Source: an uncultured bacterium
Lineage (GTDB): Bacteria > Cyanobacteriota > Vampirovibrionia > Gastranaerophilales > Gastranaerophilaceae
Length of the DNA: 54,041 nucleotides
Direction of reading: 5' to 3'
Assembly: GCA_947361225.1 (NCBI GenBank)
Contig: CANAIK010000005.1
Span: 1-54,041, forward strand
Notes under the pieces: model-generated
Database searches by the model: none
The model's input: only the letters and a program-made list of their open reading frames with translations
What the model was told of the DNA's origin: nothing
Shown: positions 1 through 7,835 of the stretch, one piece after another
How the letters are laid out: each line of letters begins with the position of its first letter
How positions within the stretch are numbered: the stretch's first letter is position 1
Translations under genes and position numbers: made by a program

Positions 1-669
1 TTTTATTTCAGAGGTCAAATTATAAATCGCTCCACCATATGCAGATTTATAGTTTCCTGTTTCACTTGAAGTAGTTGCAGAGTTGTTAACAAAATCACCG
101 ATTATTGTTTCTTGATTCTTGTCGTAGTTATAAATCGCCCCGCCTGAGGGTTGAGCTTGGTCTGTAGTATAGTTAATATCCACATAATCTTTATTTATAT
201 CAAGTGTTTGATTTTTTGTGTTAACTCTTTCAGTAACTTTTCTTGTAGAATCAACATAATAAATCAAATCGTTATCGTCTTTTGATCCGTCCTCAAGTTT
301 TGAGTTATTCCATTTGTAATATTTAATTTCCTGGGAAGAATCCCCTGTTTTATTGCCATATTCTTTTTGGGGAATATAATAGCTAAATTTATAATCCGCA
401 ACTTCAACTTCTTGATAATTCCCGCCTTCAATTGCATCTTTTTTGTCAATATAAATTCTTTTATCTAAATCAAGATATTTTTTAACAAGAACAATTTCAC
501 GTTTTTTAATAACCAAAGACGGATCAACTTTATTGTTGTTTTGATCAATATATGACCCGTCGTTTTGTAAATATACGGGCATTGTGTCTAAACTAGACGC
601 AAGGACGAAAGAACAGTTCCAACACATAGATAGTGATAAAACTGTTGCTAAAACGAAAAATCTTTTCAT
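1..669 (-). CDS. Secreted GGAIYN-repeat surface protein, 5' part only
   Basis: The frame is open from an ATG at 669 down to the window edge (223 codons), so the C-terminal part is missing. The N-terminus is a Sec signal peptide (basic MKR, hydrophobic core, about 25 residues). A linker follows, rich in Lys, Asp and Tyr, and from about residue 175 two GGAIYN motifs appear about 36 residues apart. GGAIYN repeats are typical of right-handed beta-helix adhesins of autotransporter or polymorphic outer-membrane type. AGGGA lies a suitable distance upstream of the ATG. Surface adhesin is an inference from the repeat; an outer-membrane beta-barrel would have to lie outside the window. Confidence 0.7.
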   Translation of the reverse strand, partial: MKRFFVLATVLSLSMCWNCSFVLASSLDTMPVYLQNDGSYIDQNNNKVDPSLVIKKREIVLVKKYLDLDKRIYIDKKDAIEGGNYQEVEVADYKFSYYIPQKEYGNKTGDSSQEIKYYKWNNSKLEDGSKDDNDLIYYVDSTRKVTERVNTKNQTLDINKDYVDINYTTDQAQPSGGAIYNYDKNQETIIGDFVNNSATTSSETGNYKSAYGGAIYNLTSEIK

Positions 670-822
670 AGTTTAATCCCTAAATTATAACGCAATATTC
701 CATAATAATTCTATGTCAATTAATTAAAAGTAACAATACATTAAATATAGCAAAATTAACGAATAACAATAAGTAAATTTTTTAAAAAATTGTGTTTTTA
801 TATATTTAACAGGAGTTTTTTT

Positions 823-1992
823 GTGGAAATAAATAAAATTACAAATATATTATCAACAACAAATAAAATAATATCACCTAAAACTCAAAATACTGTAACG
901 ACTCAAGACGGACAAAAATTGCTTTTAAGTTTAGAGGGACTTGCTAAAAGAAATTGTTTAACGACTGTCGGTAAAGACACTATAACAAAAGATAAACCAA
1001 TCAATTTGTTTCATTATTTAAAAAAAAGATTATATTCAACAAACGAACTTAATCAGGTTGTGTTGTCTACTAAAAATAGGTTTTTAGGTTCTTTACCTAA
1101 AAATTGGATTGAAAAATTTAGCGAAGATGGGATAAAAGACAAAACCTTAATGATTGATGAAATTTTTTCTAATTTTGCAATTCAATCATATTCTAAATCT
1201 ACAAAAAATATACAAGAACTTAAACCGCAAATTGATAAACTAAAAAATGAACTGGAACAAATTCTAAACAGTGAATGTAAGGTCGAATTTATTGACAGTG
1301 GAGTTTTTGGAAAAGTTTTTAAAGTTTCAATTGATAATGAAGATTTCGCACTAAAAATTTTTCACAGTGATCCTCCGGCTCATTTAGTTCATTCGCACGG
1401 GAGGACCAAAGAAATTGCTAATGCGATTTATTTAAATAAACAACTAAAACCAAATCAATGTTCAAAATTCTATTTCGGAAAAATCGCTGCCGATAACATA
1501 GAAGATGGATATATGGTTACAAAATTCGTTCAAGATAACAAAAAACCAAAAACTCCACAACCTTTTGTGCGTCATCAATACAGCAGGTTTTATTTGGGCG
1601 ATAAAGAAAAATCGGGCAATTTAACGAATGGAATGATTGTTGATTATGGCGCAGTTTCTATGAACTACAAAAATCGAAATCATCAAAAATACGCAAAAGA
1701 ACTTTTCCCCTTGCTTAACAAGGGGGATGTTCAAGCAGTTAAAGAATTTGTTAATAAACACCAAAATTCAAATGAATTCAAAGATTTTTTTGAATTTTTT
1801 AAGAGAAAAATGAAAATTTTTACCCAGCCGATAAGATTTTTTAATGATTTGAATTCTTATACAAAAAATCAAATCGATTCTTATAGGGCGCTTGGATTGG
1901 ATTTTTCCAAGATAGAAAATTTTGATTATTCTACAGTTCCTAATGAAATTATAAATAATTTATTAGAATTGGGTTTTAGAATAAAGAAATAA
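823..1992 (+). CDS. Divergent protein-kinase-like protein
   Basis: The GTG at 823 is chosen because AGGAG (811-815) precedes it by 7 nt; the upstream TTG at 790 has no such site. The product is 389 aa. Residues 1-150 are unassigned and largely helical. A kinase-like core follows: glycine loop GVFGKV (160-165), ALK lysine K178, probable alpha-C glutamate E197 in HGxxxE, a hinge-like DGYMVTKFV, then D260-K-x4-N266 and D274-Y-G. The HRD motif is absent, but Asp and Asn of the catalytic loop and the DFG Asp are present. About 113 helical residues follow. The core aligns without gaps around the catalytic loop with the protein at 41530-43602. Kinase activity and substrate are unknown; a pseudokinase is the alternative. 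Confidence 0.65.
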   Translation: MEINKITNILSTTNKIISPKTQNTVTTQDGQKLLLSLEGLAKRNCLTTVGKDTITKDKPINLFHYLKKRLYSTNELNQVVLSTKNRFLGSLPKNWIEKFSEDGIKDKTLMIDEIFSNFAIQSYSKSTKNIQELKPQIDKLKNELEQILNSECKVEFIDSGVFGKVFKVSIDNEDFALKIFHSDPPAHLVHSHGRTKEIANAIYLNKQLKPNQCSKFYFGKIAADNIEDGYMVTKFVQDNKKPKTPQPFVRHQYSRFYLGDKEKSGNLTNGMIVDYGAVSMNYKNRNHQKYAKELFPLLNKGDVQAVKEFVNKHQNSNEFKDFFEFFKRKMKIFTQPIRFFNDLNSYTKNQIDSYRALGLDFSKIENFDYSTVPNEIINNLLELGFRIKK

Positions 1993-1995
1993 AAC

Positions 1996-2970
1996 CTACA
2001 ACAAAGTTTTTCTTAGTTCCTCGGGAGTTTTTGCGCTTAAATAAGCAGGTGGAATATCAAAAACGGTTTTGCATCCGAAAGATTTTTCTTTATTTAGTTT
2101 ATAAGCAGCTCTAGCATAAGCTACAAGAACACTTGAAGTGAATTCGGGGTTAGAATCAAGTTTTAAGCTGTATTCAATAATATGATTAACGTTACTTGAA
2201 GTTTCACCGCATCTTATTACAAAACCTCCGTGCGGAATCCCTGAGTGGTTTTTATCCAATTCTTCTTTAGTTATAAAATGAACGGTTGTGTTGTAATCTA
2301 TAAAATAATTAGGCATAGATTTAATTTCTTGCTCGATTTTTTTACAATCCGCCCCTTCTTTAACAACAACAAAACATTCCCGTTCGTGTTTTTCTCTTGT
2401 TGATAATTCGGGGTTTTCTCCTTTTCGAACGGATTCAAGAGCGTTTTCAATCGGAATTGTGTATTGTTTAGCGTCCAATACTCCTTCTATTCTTCGAATA
2501 GCGTCACTATGACCTTGACTTACCCCTTTGCCCCAGAATGTGTAATCTTTACCTTGGGGTAGAATTGCATTAGCATAAAGTCGATTTAAAGAAAACAACC
2601 CCGGATCCCAGCCAACTGAAATTATTGCGGTTTTGTTGTTTTCTTGAGCAATCTTATCAACTCGATTAAAATGCTCCGGAATTTTTGCGTGAGTGTCAAA
2701 ACTATCAACAACATTAAACAATTGAGCGTATTTTGGAGTTTGTTCGGGTAAATCTGTAGCACTTCCCCCGCAAAGAATTAAAACATCGATTTTTTCTTTC
2801 CAATTCTCAATTTCACTAATTGAAACCACTTGTGCGTTGGAATTAATTTTTAAATCCTCAGGGTTTCTTCTTGTAAAAATAGCACATAAATTTATATCCG
2901 GATTCTTTAAAACCGCTTTTTCAACTCCACGTCCCAGATTTCCATATCCTAGAATTCCAATATTAATCAT
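1996..2970 (-). CDS. ddh: meso-Diaminopimelate D-dehydrogenase
   Basis: This 324-aa protein has the usual family length (about 320-330). It catalyses the NADPH-linked reductive amination of tetrahydrodipicolinate directly to meso-DAP, a one-step route to lysine and the peptidoglycan cross-link residue. The N-terminal Rossmann motif is GILGYGNLGRGVE. Family-typical stretches include GWDPGLFSLNR, GKGVSQGHSDAIRR and the C-terminal SSVLVAYARAA. AAAGGAG lies just upstream of the ATG. The gene stands alone, divergent from the TM2 gene and ending 3 nt from the kinase-like gene. Cyanobacteria normally use the DAP aminotransferase route, so horizontal acquisition is possible. Confidence 0.93.
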   Translation of the reverse strand: MINIGILGYGNLGRGVEKAVLKNPDINLCAIFTRRNPEDLKINSNAQVVSISEIENWKEKIDVLILCGGSATDLPEQTPKYAQLFNVVDSFDTHAKIPEHFNRVDKIAQENNKTAIISVGWDPGLFSLNRLYANAILPQGKDYTFWGKGVSQGHSDAIRRIEGVLDAKQYTIPIENALESVRKGENPELSTREKHERECFVVVKEGADCKKIEQEIKSMPNYFIDYNTTVHFITKEELDKNHSGIPHGGFVIRCGETSSNVNHIIEYSLKLDSNPEFTSSVLVAYARAAYKLNKEKSFGCKTVFDIPPAYLSAKTPEELRKTLL

Positions 2971-3014
2971 TAAATTCTCCTTTTTTTCTTTAATATTATC
3001 ACAACCCTTGGAAT

Positions 3015-3043
3015 TTGACGATAGTTCGGGTTTATTATATACT
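3015..3043 (+). promoter_or_regulatory. Sigma70-type promoter for the TM2/DUF2752 genes
   Basis: TTGACG (3015-3020) and TATACT (3038-3043) are separated by exactly 17 nt, upstream of the ATG at 3075. The intervening leader carries AGGA before the start. Confidence 0.65.
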
Positions 3044-3074
3044 TAATTTGATTGCAATATTTAGGAATTAAGAA

Positions 3075-3473
3075 ATGTTTTGTAGTAAATGTGGAAAAGA
3101 AATTCACGATGAAGCCGTTGTTTGTGTTCATTGCGGATGTCTTGTCGAAGGGTCCGATAATCCGTTTTCGGGACAAAAAAGCTGGGTTGTTGCGTATCTG
3201 TTGGCCTGGTTTTTGGGTGCTTTTGGAATCCACAGATTCTACACGGGTCATATTGCTACAGGAATTGTTCAAATGCTCACTTTGGGCGGATGTTTTATCT
3301 GGGCGCTTATCGATTTTATAACTTTGAGTTTTAATAACTTCAAAGACAACGATAACAAAAGTTTAACAGGATACATTAAGCCCCTTGGTGTTGCAGGGTT
3401 TTGTTTGTGCGTTTTTGGGACATTATTTTATTTATTAATATTTATAATATCATTCCTTCTTGAGGCGCTTTAA
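3075..3473 (+). CDS. TM2-domain membrane protein with N-terminal zinc ribbon
   Basis: This 132-aa protein begins with a zinc-ribbon knuckle pair (MFCSKCGKEI and CVHCGC; four Cys). A TM2 domain follows with the diagnostic LGAFGIHRFYTG turn between two membrane helices, and a third hydrophobic helix lies near the C-terminus. The ribbon probably sits in the cytoplasm. The family is widespread and its function is poorly defined. The DUF2752 gene follows after 11 nt, a common pairing, and both probably share the promoter at 3015. The start is set by the ATG with AGGA upstream. A longer reading frame on the same strand (3052-3321) is a shadow. Confidence 0.9.
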   Translation: MFCSKCGKEIHDEAVVCVHCGCLVEGSDNPFSGQKSWVVAYLLAWFLGAFGIHRFYTGHIATGIVQMLTLGGCFIWALIDFITLSFNNFKDNDNKSLTGYIKPLGVAGFCLCVFGTLFYLLIFIISFLLEAL

Positions 3474-3484
3474 AAAATTTTCAA

Positions 3485-3763
3485 ATGACAAGAAAAATTT
3501 CAACCTGGGATATAATAATTATCTTATCACCTTTATTGGTTCTAATTATCTACAAATTCTTTAATTATTTAGGGATTGAAACGATTTGTCCTTATAAACT
3601 TATAACAAACCACAACTGTCCGGGTTGCGGAATTACAAGGGCAATTATTTGCGTTCTTAAGGGAAATTTTTCGCAGGCAATTAATCACAATCCTTTGGTT
3701 GTGGTTGTTTTTCCTTTGTTGGTTTATATTTGGGTAAAATTTATTCTTAAGTGCAAAAATTAA
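3485..3763 (+). CDS. DUF2752 family membrane protein
   Basis: This 92-aa protein has two hydrophobic segments flanking the family signature CPGCGITRAI, preceded by a further Cys (TICPYK). DUF2752 proteins are small integral membrane proteins with a conserved Cys pair and no established function; they are often next to TM2 proteins, as here. It is probably co-transcribed with the upstream gene. The 3' end overlaps a second open frame (3738-4052) that has no proper start. Confidence 0.85.
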   Translation: MTRKISTWDIIIILSPLLVLIIYKFFNYLGIETICPYKLITNHNCPGCGITRAIICVLKGNFSQAINHNPLVVVVFPLLVYIWVKFILKCKN

Positions 3764-4052
3764 AAATCCCAAAAGCAATGAGGATAAGATTGTTCAAATT
3801 GAAATTAAACAAAACGATAAGTGGGAAAAACTGCTTAATGAAAACAAAGAACCGATTGATTCTAAAAGAACTTTTTCTTTGGTTTCAGAAAGTGCTCTTA
3901 TTTGCGGATATACAGCGCAATTTTCAAATTTAAATCTTGAAGGTGAAAAAGTCGGTTTAACTATAAGAGATTTATTAATTAAAGCCTTAAGAGAAGAAAA
4001 TCCGAATCCTAATGAACCCTATTATCACGTTTCTCAAATTATTGATGTTTAA
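3738..4052 (+). pseudogene. Startless open frame after the DUF2752 gene
   Basis: The frame is open for 104 codons, +1 relative to the DUF2752 frame, and ends at TAA 4050. It has protein-like composition (for example KIVQIEIKQNDKWEKL, then TIRDLLIKALREENPNPNEP) but no ATG, GTG or TTG in frame near its 5' end. Only an ATT at 3789, with GAGGA four nt upstream, could initiate. It may be the 3' remnant of a decayed gene, an ATT-start gene, or the tail of a frameshifted DUF2752 fusion. I do not recognise the sequence. It converges on the minus-strand gene ending at 4039, with a 14-nt overlap. Confidence 0.4.
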
Positions 4053-5037
4053 GTTTTTCTATTGAAACCCTTCCTTGAAAATTTCCATACAATTTACCGT
4101 CTTGAGTAAAAATCCCCGGTGTTTCACCACGGCTAACTTCAACAAAAAGTGCTTTTGCAAGTTCATCAAGATTTTCATCGTCATAGTATCTGAATTTTAA
4201 ATAAGGAGGAGTGTTTTCAATATTACTTATTAACTTTTCAACTAATTCAATATCATTTTTATTAATATTAATTTTACTATAATCTAGTGATGAAAATTTT
4301 TCTGATAATTTTGTATAAGGTTCAAAAACTGCGTTTATAAGTTCAATGTTTTGTTGGACAATATTATAACTAAAATTCTTTTGCGCAATAATCCGATTAT
4401 AATCTTCATCTATATAATTTATATCAATTCCAAGTTTTTTTAGGAATTCTTTTATTGCTTGTGCAGGTTTGTCCTCTTTTTTATCTGATACAAACTTGTT
4501 ATAAAAATCTTTCCATTGGGGTTTTATTTTTTCTATTTCGTCTTTTCGACTGCTATAAAAAGAGTACTCAATTTGCGGTTCAACAAGTACAACTTTTCCT
4601 TGTTTAGGGTCAATTTTTAAACACCCGTTGCTTTTATTAAGCAAATAGTCAAATGTATATACTGAACTTGGTTTTGTTCCTTGTCCTCTTTCAAGTATTT
4701 TGGTTAGTTCTTGTGTTGTTTGCAGCATTACGGAATTTGTTTTTCCTGTGTTTTTTTCAATTTTTTCCCAATGTCTTAATTCGTCCATAGCTTTTGCTGT
4801 GTCTAAAAATTTTTCAAAAAAACCATCAAGTTTTTTTGTTGTTTCTTCAAAAGTTTTATTTGGATCATTTTTTTTAATTACAGTAGCGGCAATTGTAATT
4901 CCAAGAATGCAAAGTCCCACAAGAGGAACACAAACACTCGGTTTTTTTAATATCAATCTTTTTTTAGCGGAATCCGGCTTTTGTTCTTTGGTTTTATTAA
5001 TTGATTTAAACGTTATATTATTTGTCGGGCTAATCAT
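4039..5037 (-). CDS. Single-pass membrane-anchored protein, unknown function
   Basis: This 332-aa protein starts MISPTNNITFKS, a short N-terminal [IF][ST]F motif that recurs in other large unknown proteins of this window. A Lys-rich stretch follows, then one strong membrane helix (about residues 34-54, VPLVGLCILGITIAATV). The remaining 275 residues are hydrophilic and mostly helical, which suggests a soluble domain on one side of the membrane. No catalytic motif is recognised. AAGGA precedes the ATG. It is not clearly in an operon: the NhaC-type gene downstream begins its own transcription. Confidence 0.6.
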   Translation of the reverse strand: MISPTNNITFKSINKTKEQKPDSAKKRLILKKPSVCVPLVGLCILGITIAATVIKKNDPNKTFEETTKKLDGFFEKFLDTAKAMDELRHWEKIEKNTGKTNSVMLQTTQELTKILERGQGTKPSSVYTFDYLLNKSNGCLKIDPKQGKVVLVEPQIEYSFYSSRKDEIEKIKPQWKDFYNKFVSDKKEDKPAQAIKEFLKKLGIDINYIDEDYNRIIAQKNFSYNIVQQNIELINAVFEPYTKLSEKFSSLDYSKININKNDIELVEKLISNIENTPPYLKFRYYDDENLDELAKALFVEVSRGETPGIFTQDGKLYGNFQGRVSIEKLKHQ

Positions 5038-5094
5038 TTTTTTATTTCCTTAATCGATTTCTATATTTATAAAACTTGAAAATAAAAATAATTG

Positions 5095-6405
5095 CTATGA
5101 ATTTTTAGTCTTAACAATCGAAAAAATTATTCCAAATAACATTAGAATCGGATAAAACATTCCTTTAAGGATTGTAGTGGAGCTAATATTAAGACTTGAG
5201 GCTAAACTTAGAGCGATTAGAATTTGCGCTCCGTAGGGCAATAATCCTTGAACAAAACAAGAGGTTGTATCCAATAAACTTGCGCATCTTATCGGATTAA
5301 CTTCGTATTTTTTGGCTAATTCCTTGGCAATTGACCCTGAGGTTATAATTGCAACCGTATTGTTGGCTGTAAATAAATTAATTAATCCAACTAAAAGACA
5401 AATCCCTGTTTCACAAGTTTTTTTATCTTTAATCCACCTGCTTGTTGTATTAATTATATAATTAATACCCCCGTTGTACCTTACTAAAAGCAATAAACCA
5501 CCGGCCAGCATTGCAACGACGATTGTTGTGGACATTATTGTTGTGCCTTGACCTATGTAGCTAAAGGCATCGAAAATATCAAACATTCCGTAACAAATTC
5601 CAATTGCGCTATTAAGAATTATTCCAAATAACAAAAGAAAAAGAACGTTAACCCCTGTTATTCCAAGAATTAAAAGCAGAATATAAGGAGAAATTTTAAT
5701 ATAATTATCTAAAGTTATAGCGGTTTGAGGGGGGTTTATATTTGTTGCAAAAATCGGCAGCATATATAAAAAAATACAAATAAGAGCAGGAAACGCAATA
5801 ATTCTTAAATTAGCAAACATTTCATCTTTAATTCTAACCCCCTGGGTTCTTGAGGCTGCGATTTTGGTATCTGAAATTAAAGACATATTATCCCCAAACA
5901 TTGCCCCTCCAACAACAGCCCCTAAAACAAAAGAAGGGTTAATTCCAAGGTTTTGTGACAAAGAAACCGCAATTGGAATTATCGCTGCAATTGTCCCGCA
6001 GGAAGTTCCAATTGCAAGTGAAATTAAAGAGGATATTAAAAATAATCCTAAGACTAAAAATTGACCAGGAATATAATGGATTGCAACCAAAACCGCACTT
6101 TCGACTCCCCCAACCGCTTTAGCGCTTTCGCAAAAGGCTCCTGCGAGGATAAAAATTAAACACATAATCATTATGTCTTTATTACCCATACCAAGAGCAA
6201 AAAGTTCAATTTTTTTGGATAATTTTTCTTTATGATTCAAAATTAAAGCAGTGCTTGAGGAAATAATAAAAGCAACGGTCATTGGAACACGGGAAAAATC
6301 TTTAATTATAATTGAGAATCCAAAGTAGAACAAAATAAACACAACAAAAGGAATAATTGCTTTATAACTTGATTCTCGCCATTGAATATTATCTTTTTCT
6401 TCCAT
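5095..6405 (-). CDS. NhaC-type Na+/H+ antiporter family protein
   Basis: This 436-aa polytopic membrane protein has about 11-12 hydrophobic helices. Family features include the re-entrant GTSCGTIAAIIPIAV segment, the GAVVGGAMFGDNMSLISDT stretch with conserved Asp and Asn, and the repeat-like C-terminal LFTANNTVAIITSG. NhaC-family carriers exchange Na+ for protons or couple it to organic anions; the exact substrate cannot be read. It fits an Na+-based economy with the Na+-pumping decarboxylase at 37-40 kb. The ATG has no Shine-Dalgarno but sits 6 nt after a perfect TATAAT, so the mRNA is probably leaderless. Confidence 0.82.
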   Translation of the reverse strand: MEEKDNIQWRESSYKAIIPFVVFILFYFGFSIIIKDFSRVPMTVAFIISSSTALILNHKEKLSKKIELFALGMGNKDIMIMCLIFILAGAFCESAKAVGGVESAVLVAIHYIPGQFLVLGLFLISSLISLAIGTSCGTIAAIIPIAVSLSQNLGINPSFVLGAVVGGAMFGDNMSLISDTKIAASRTQGVRIKDEMFANLRIIAFPALICIFLYMLPIFATNINPPQTAITLDNYIKISPYILLLILGITGVNVLFLLLFGIILNSAIGICYGMFDIFDAFSYIGQGTTIMSTTIVVAMLAGGLLLLVRYNGGINYIINTTSRWIKDKKTCETGICLLVGLINLFTANNTVAIITSGSIAKELAKKYEVNPIRCASLLDTTSCFVQGLLPYGAQILIALSLASSLNISSTTILKGMFYPILMLFGIIFSIVKTKNS

Positions 6406-6411
6406 TGTTTA

Positions 6412-6417
6412 ATTATA
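6412..6417 (-). promoter_or_regulatory. -10 box placing the antiporter mRNA start at its ATG
   Basis: On the minus strand TATAAT is followed by six bases (TAAACA) and then the ATG at 6405. No purine-rich ribosome site lies between them. No good -35 is visible. Leaderless translation is inferred from the spacing. Confidence 0.45.
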
Positions 6418-6438
6418 ACAAAAAAATTTTAAAAAAAC

Positions 6439-6469
6439 TTGACTTGGAGTTACTCAAGGATTGTAGAAT
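6439..6469 (+). promoter_or_regulatory. Promoter with a 19-bp spacer resembling MerR-family targets
   Basis: TTGACT (6439-6444) and TAGAAT (6464-6469) are separated by 19 bp. The spacer (TGGAGTTACTCAAGG) is an imperfect dyad, close to the CTTGGAGTTAACTCCAAG type that MerR-family regulators of the NmlR/AdhR class bind in elongated spacers. AAAGGAG (6477-6483) and the acetyltransferase ATG (6490) follow. No MerR gene is in the window. Confidence 0.4.
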
Positions 6470-6489
6470 AATAAAAAAAGGAGCAAATA

Positions 6490-7050
6490 ATGGAAGAAGT
6501 TAGAATTGACGTAACCATACCGGATGAAAAACGGGATAATGAGATGAAAAGGGCCTCAGAACTTTGTTTTAAAATTAATCATACAATGCCCAATACTCCT
6601 CAATCCAGAAATCTGATTGAAGAATTATTTACACAAGGGGTTGATAAATCAACAACGATTAATCCTCCCGTATTTGTGCTTTTGGGAAACACCATAAAAC
6701 TCGGCAAGGGAATAACTCTAATGAACGGGTTCAAATGTATGTCATCAGGGGGTCTTGTAATTGAAGACGATACTTTGATTGCGCTTAATTGCACAATTCT
6801 CACCAATAATCACGATTTTTATGATAGACCCGTAATTACCTGTAAACCCGTTCATATTAAGAAAAATGTTTGGATTGGAGCGAACGTTACGATTCTTCCG
6901 GGGGTTACGATTGGAGAAAACTCGATTGTGGGAGCTTGTTCGGTTGTTACAAAAGACGTTCCTCCTAATTCAGTTGTTGTTGGAAACCCCGCCAGGGTGA
7001 TAAAATATTTGGACAAGGAAAAATTTAAAGAAAACGAAAGAAACAATTAA
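6490..7050 (+). CDS. Hexapeptide-repeat O-acetyltransferase (maltose/galactoside type)
   Basis: This 186-aa protein of the LbH_MAT_GAT family acetylates a sugar or similar hydroxyl from acetyl-CoA. The N-terminal helical segment (MKRASELCFKINHTMP) resembles the Mac domain. A left-handed beta-helix follows with hexapeptide repeats (VWIGANVTILPGVTIGENSI), the catalytic His in NNHDF, and the family ending GNPARVIKYL. The acceptor is unknown. AAAGGAG lies 6 nt before the ATG. The gene shares its last base with the larE start region (TAATG overlap), so the two are translationally coupled and under the elongated-spacer promoter at 6439. Confidence 0.88.
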   Translation: MEEVRIDVTIPDEKRDNEMKRASELCFKINHTMPNTPQSRNLIEELFTQGVDKSTTINPPVFVLLGNTIKLGKGITLMNGFKCMSSGGLVIEDDTLIALNCTILTNNHDFYDRPVITCKPVHIKKNVWIGANVTILPGVTIGENSIVGACSVVTKDVPPNSVVVGNPARVIKYLDKEKFKENERNN

Positions 7051-7835
7051 TGTCTTTAGATGTTAAATTTAATAACCTTAAAAAATACTTAAAAACCCTT
7101 AAAAATCCTGCGGTTGCATATTCAGGGGGCGTCGATTCGACTTTTTTATTAAAAGTTCTAAAAATTGCAAATAAGGATAAAATTGTTGCGCTAACTGCGA
7201 ATTCTCCTTTATTTACGCAAAGAGAACTTATTCAAACTAAGAATTTTTGTCTTCAAGAAGGAATCGAGCAAAAAATTATCGAAATTGATATTGAAAAAAT
7301 TAAAAAGAACCCAAAAAACCGATGCTATATTTGCAAAAAAAATATTTTCGAACAACTAAAAAAGAATTATCAAGGGATTATTTTAGAAGGGTCTAATTTT
7401 GATGATTTAAAACAATATCGTCCCGGGAAAAAAGCACTTTTGGAGCTTGGAATAAAAAGTCCTTTGGAGGATTTTCAATTAACAAAAAAAGAAATAAGAA
7501 TTCTATCTCAAGAATTGGGTTTAAAAACAGCGGGTCAAGGCTCTTTTTCTTGTTTAGCAACAAGATTCTGCTACGGGGATACAATTAACAAAAAAAAGCT
7601 TAAAAAAGTTGAATTAGGAGAAGAAATTCTCCACAAACTCAATTTTTCGCAGTTTCGATTAAGAATCCATAAAAACCTTGTTAGAATTGAAGTTTTAGGG
7701 GAGGATTATAAAAAAATTATCGATAATAAGGACTATATTATAAAAAATTTGAAAAATTTAGGTTTTAACTACATAACCCTTGATTTAGAGGGTTTTAGAT
7801 CCGGAAGTTTTGATGAAGATATTAAACAACAATAA
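7050..7835 (+). CDS. larE: ATP-dependent sulfur transferase of nickel-pincer cofactor synthesis
   Basis: This 261-aa protein has the usual LarE length. LarE adenylates the carboxylates of pyridinium-3,5-biscarboxylic acid mononucleotide and replaces them with thiocarboxylates. The PP-loop SGGVDS lies at 25-30. Cys92 and Cys95 form a CxxC (RCYICK), and Cys168 sits in SFSCLATR, the position of the sacrificial Cys in the Lactiplantibacillus enzyme. The CxxC plus C168 arrangement matches the cluster-binding LarE class reported for Thermotoga, in which an Fe-S cluster rather than the protein Cys delivers sulfur. That assignment is inferred. It is coupled to the upstream acetyltransferase and overlaps the EamA gene by 23 nt. 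Confidence 0.9.
   Translation: MSLDVKFNNLKKYLKTLKNPAVAYSGGVDSTFLLKVLKIANKDKIVALTANSPLFTQRELIQTKNFCLQEGIEQKIIEIDIEKIKKNPKNRCYICKKNIFEQLKKNYQGIILEGSNFDDLKQYRPGKKALLELGIKSPLEDFQLTKKEIRILSQELGLKTAGQGSFSCLATRFCYGDTINKKKLKKVELGEEILHKLNFSQFRLRIHKNLVRIEVLGEDYKKIIDNKDYIIKNLKNLGFNYITLDLEGFRSGSFDEDIKQQ

Noticed and set aside
264-449. Minus-strand 61-codon frame
   Set aside because: It is a shadow of the GGAIYN protein, which is open in another frame from 669 to the edge.
790-822. TTG start giving a longer kinase-like protein
   Set aside because: The GTG at 823 has AGGAG at the right distance, while the TTG has none.
3052-3321. Overlapping 89-codon frame at the TM2 gene
   Set aside because: The TM2 frame has zinc-ribbon and TM2 motifs and a proper start; this one is a shadow.
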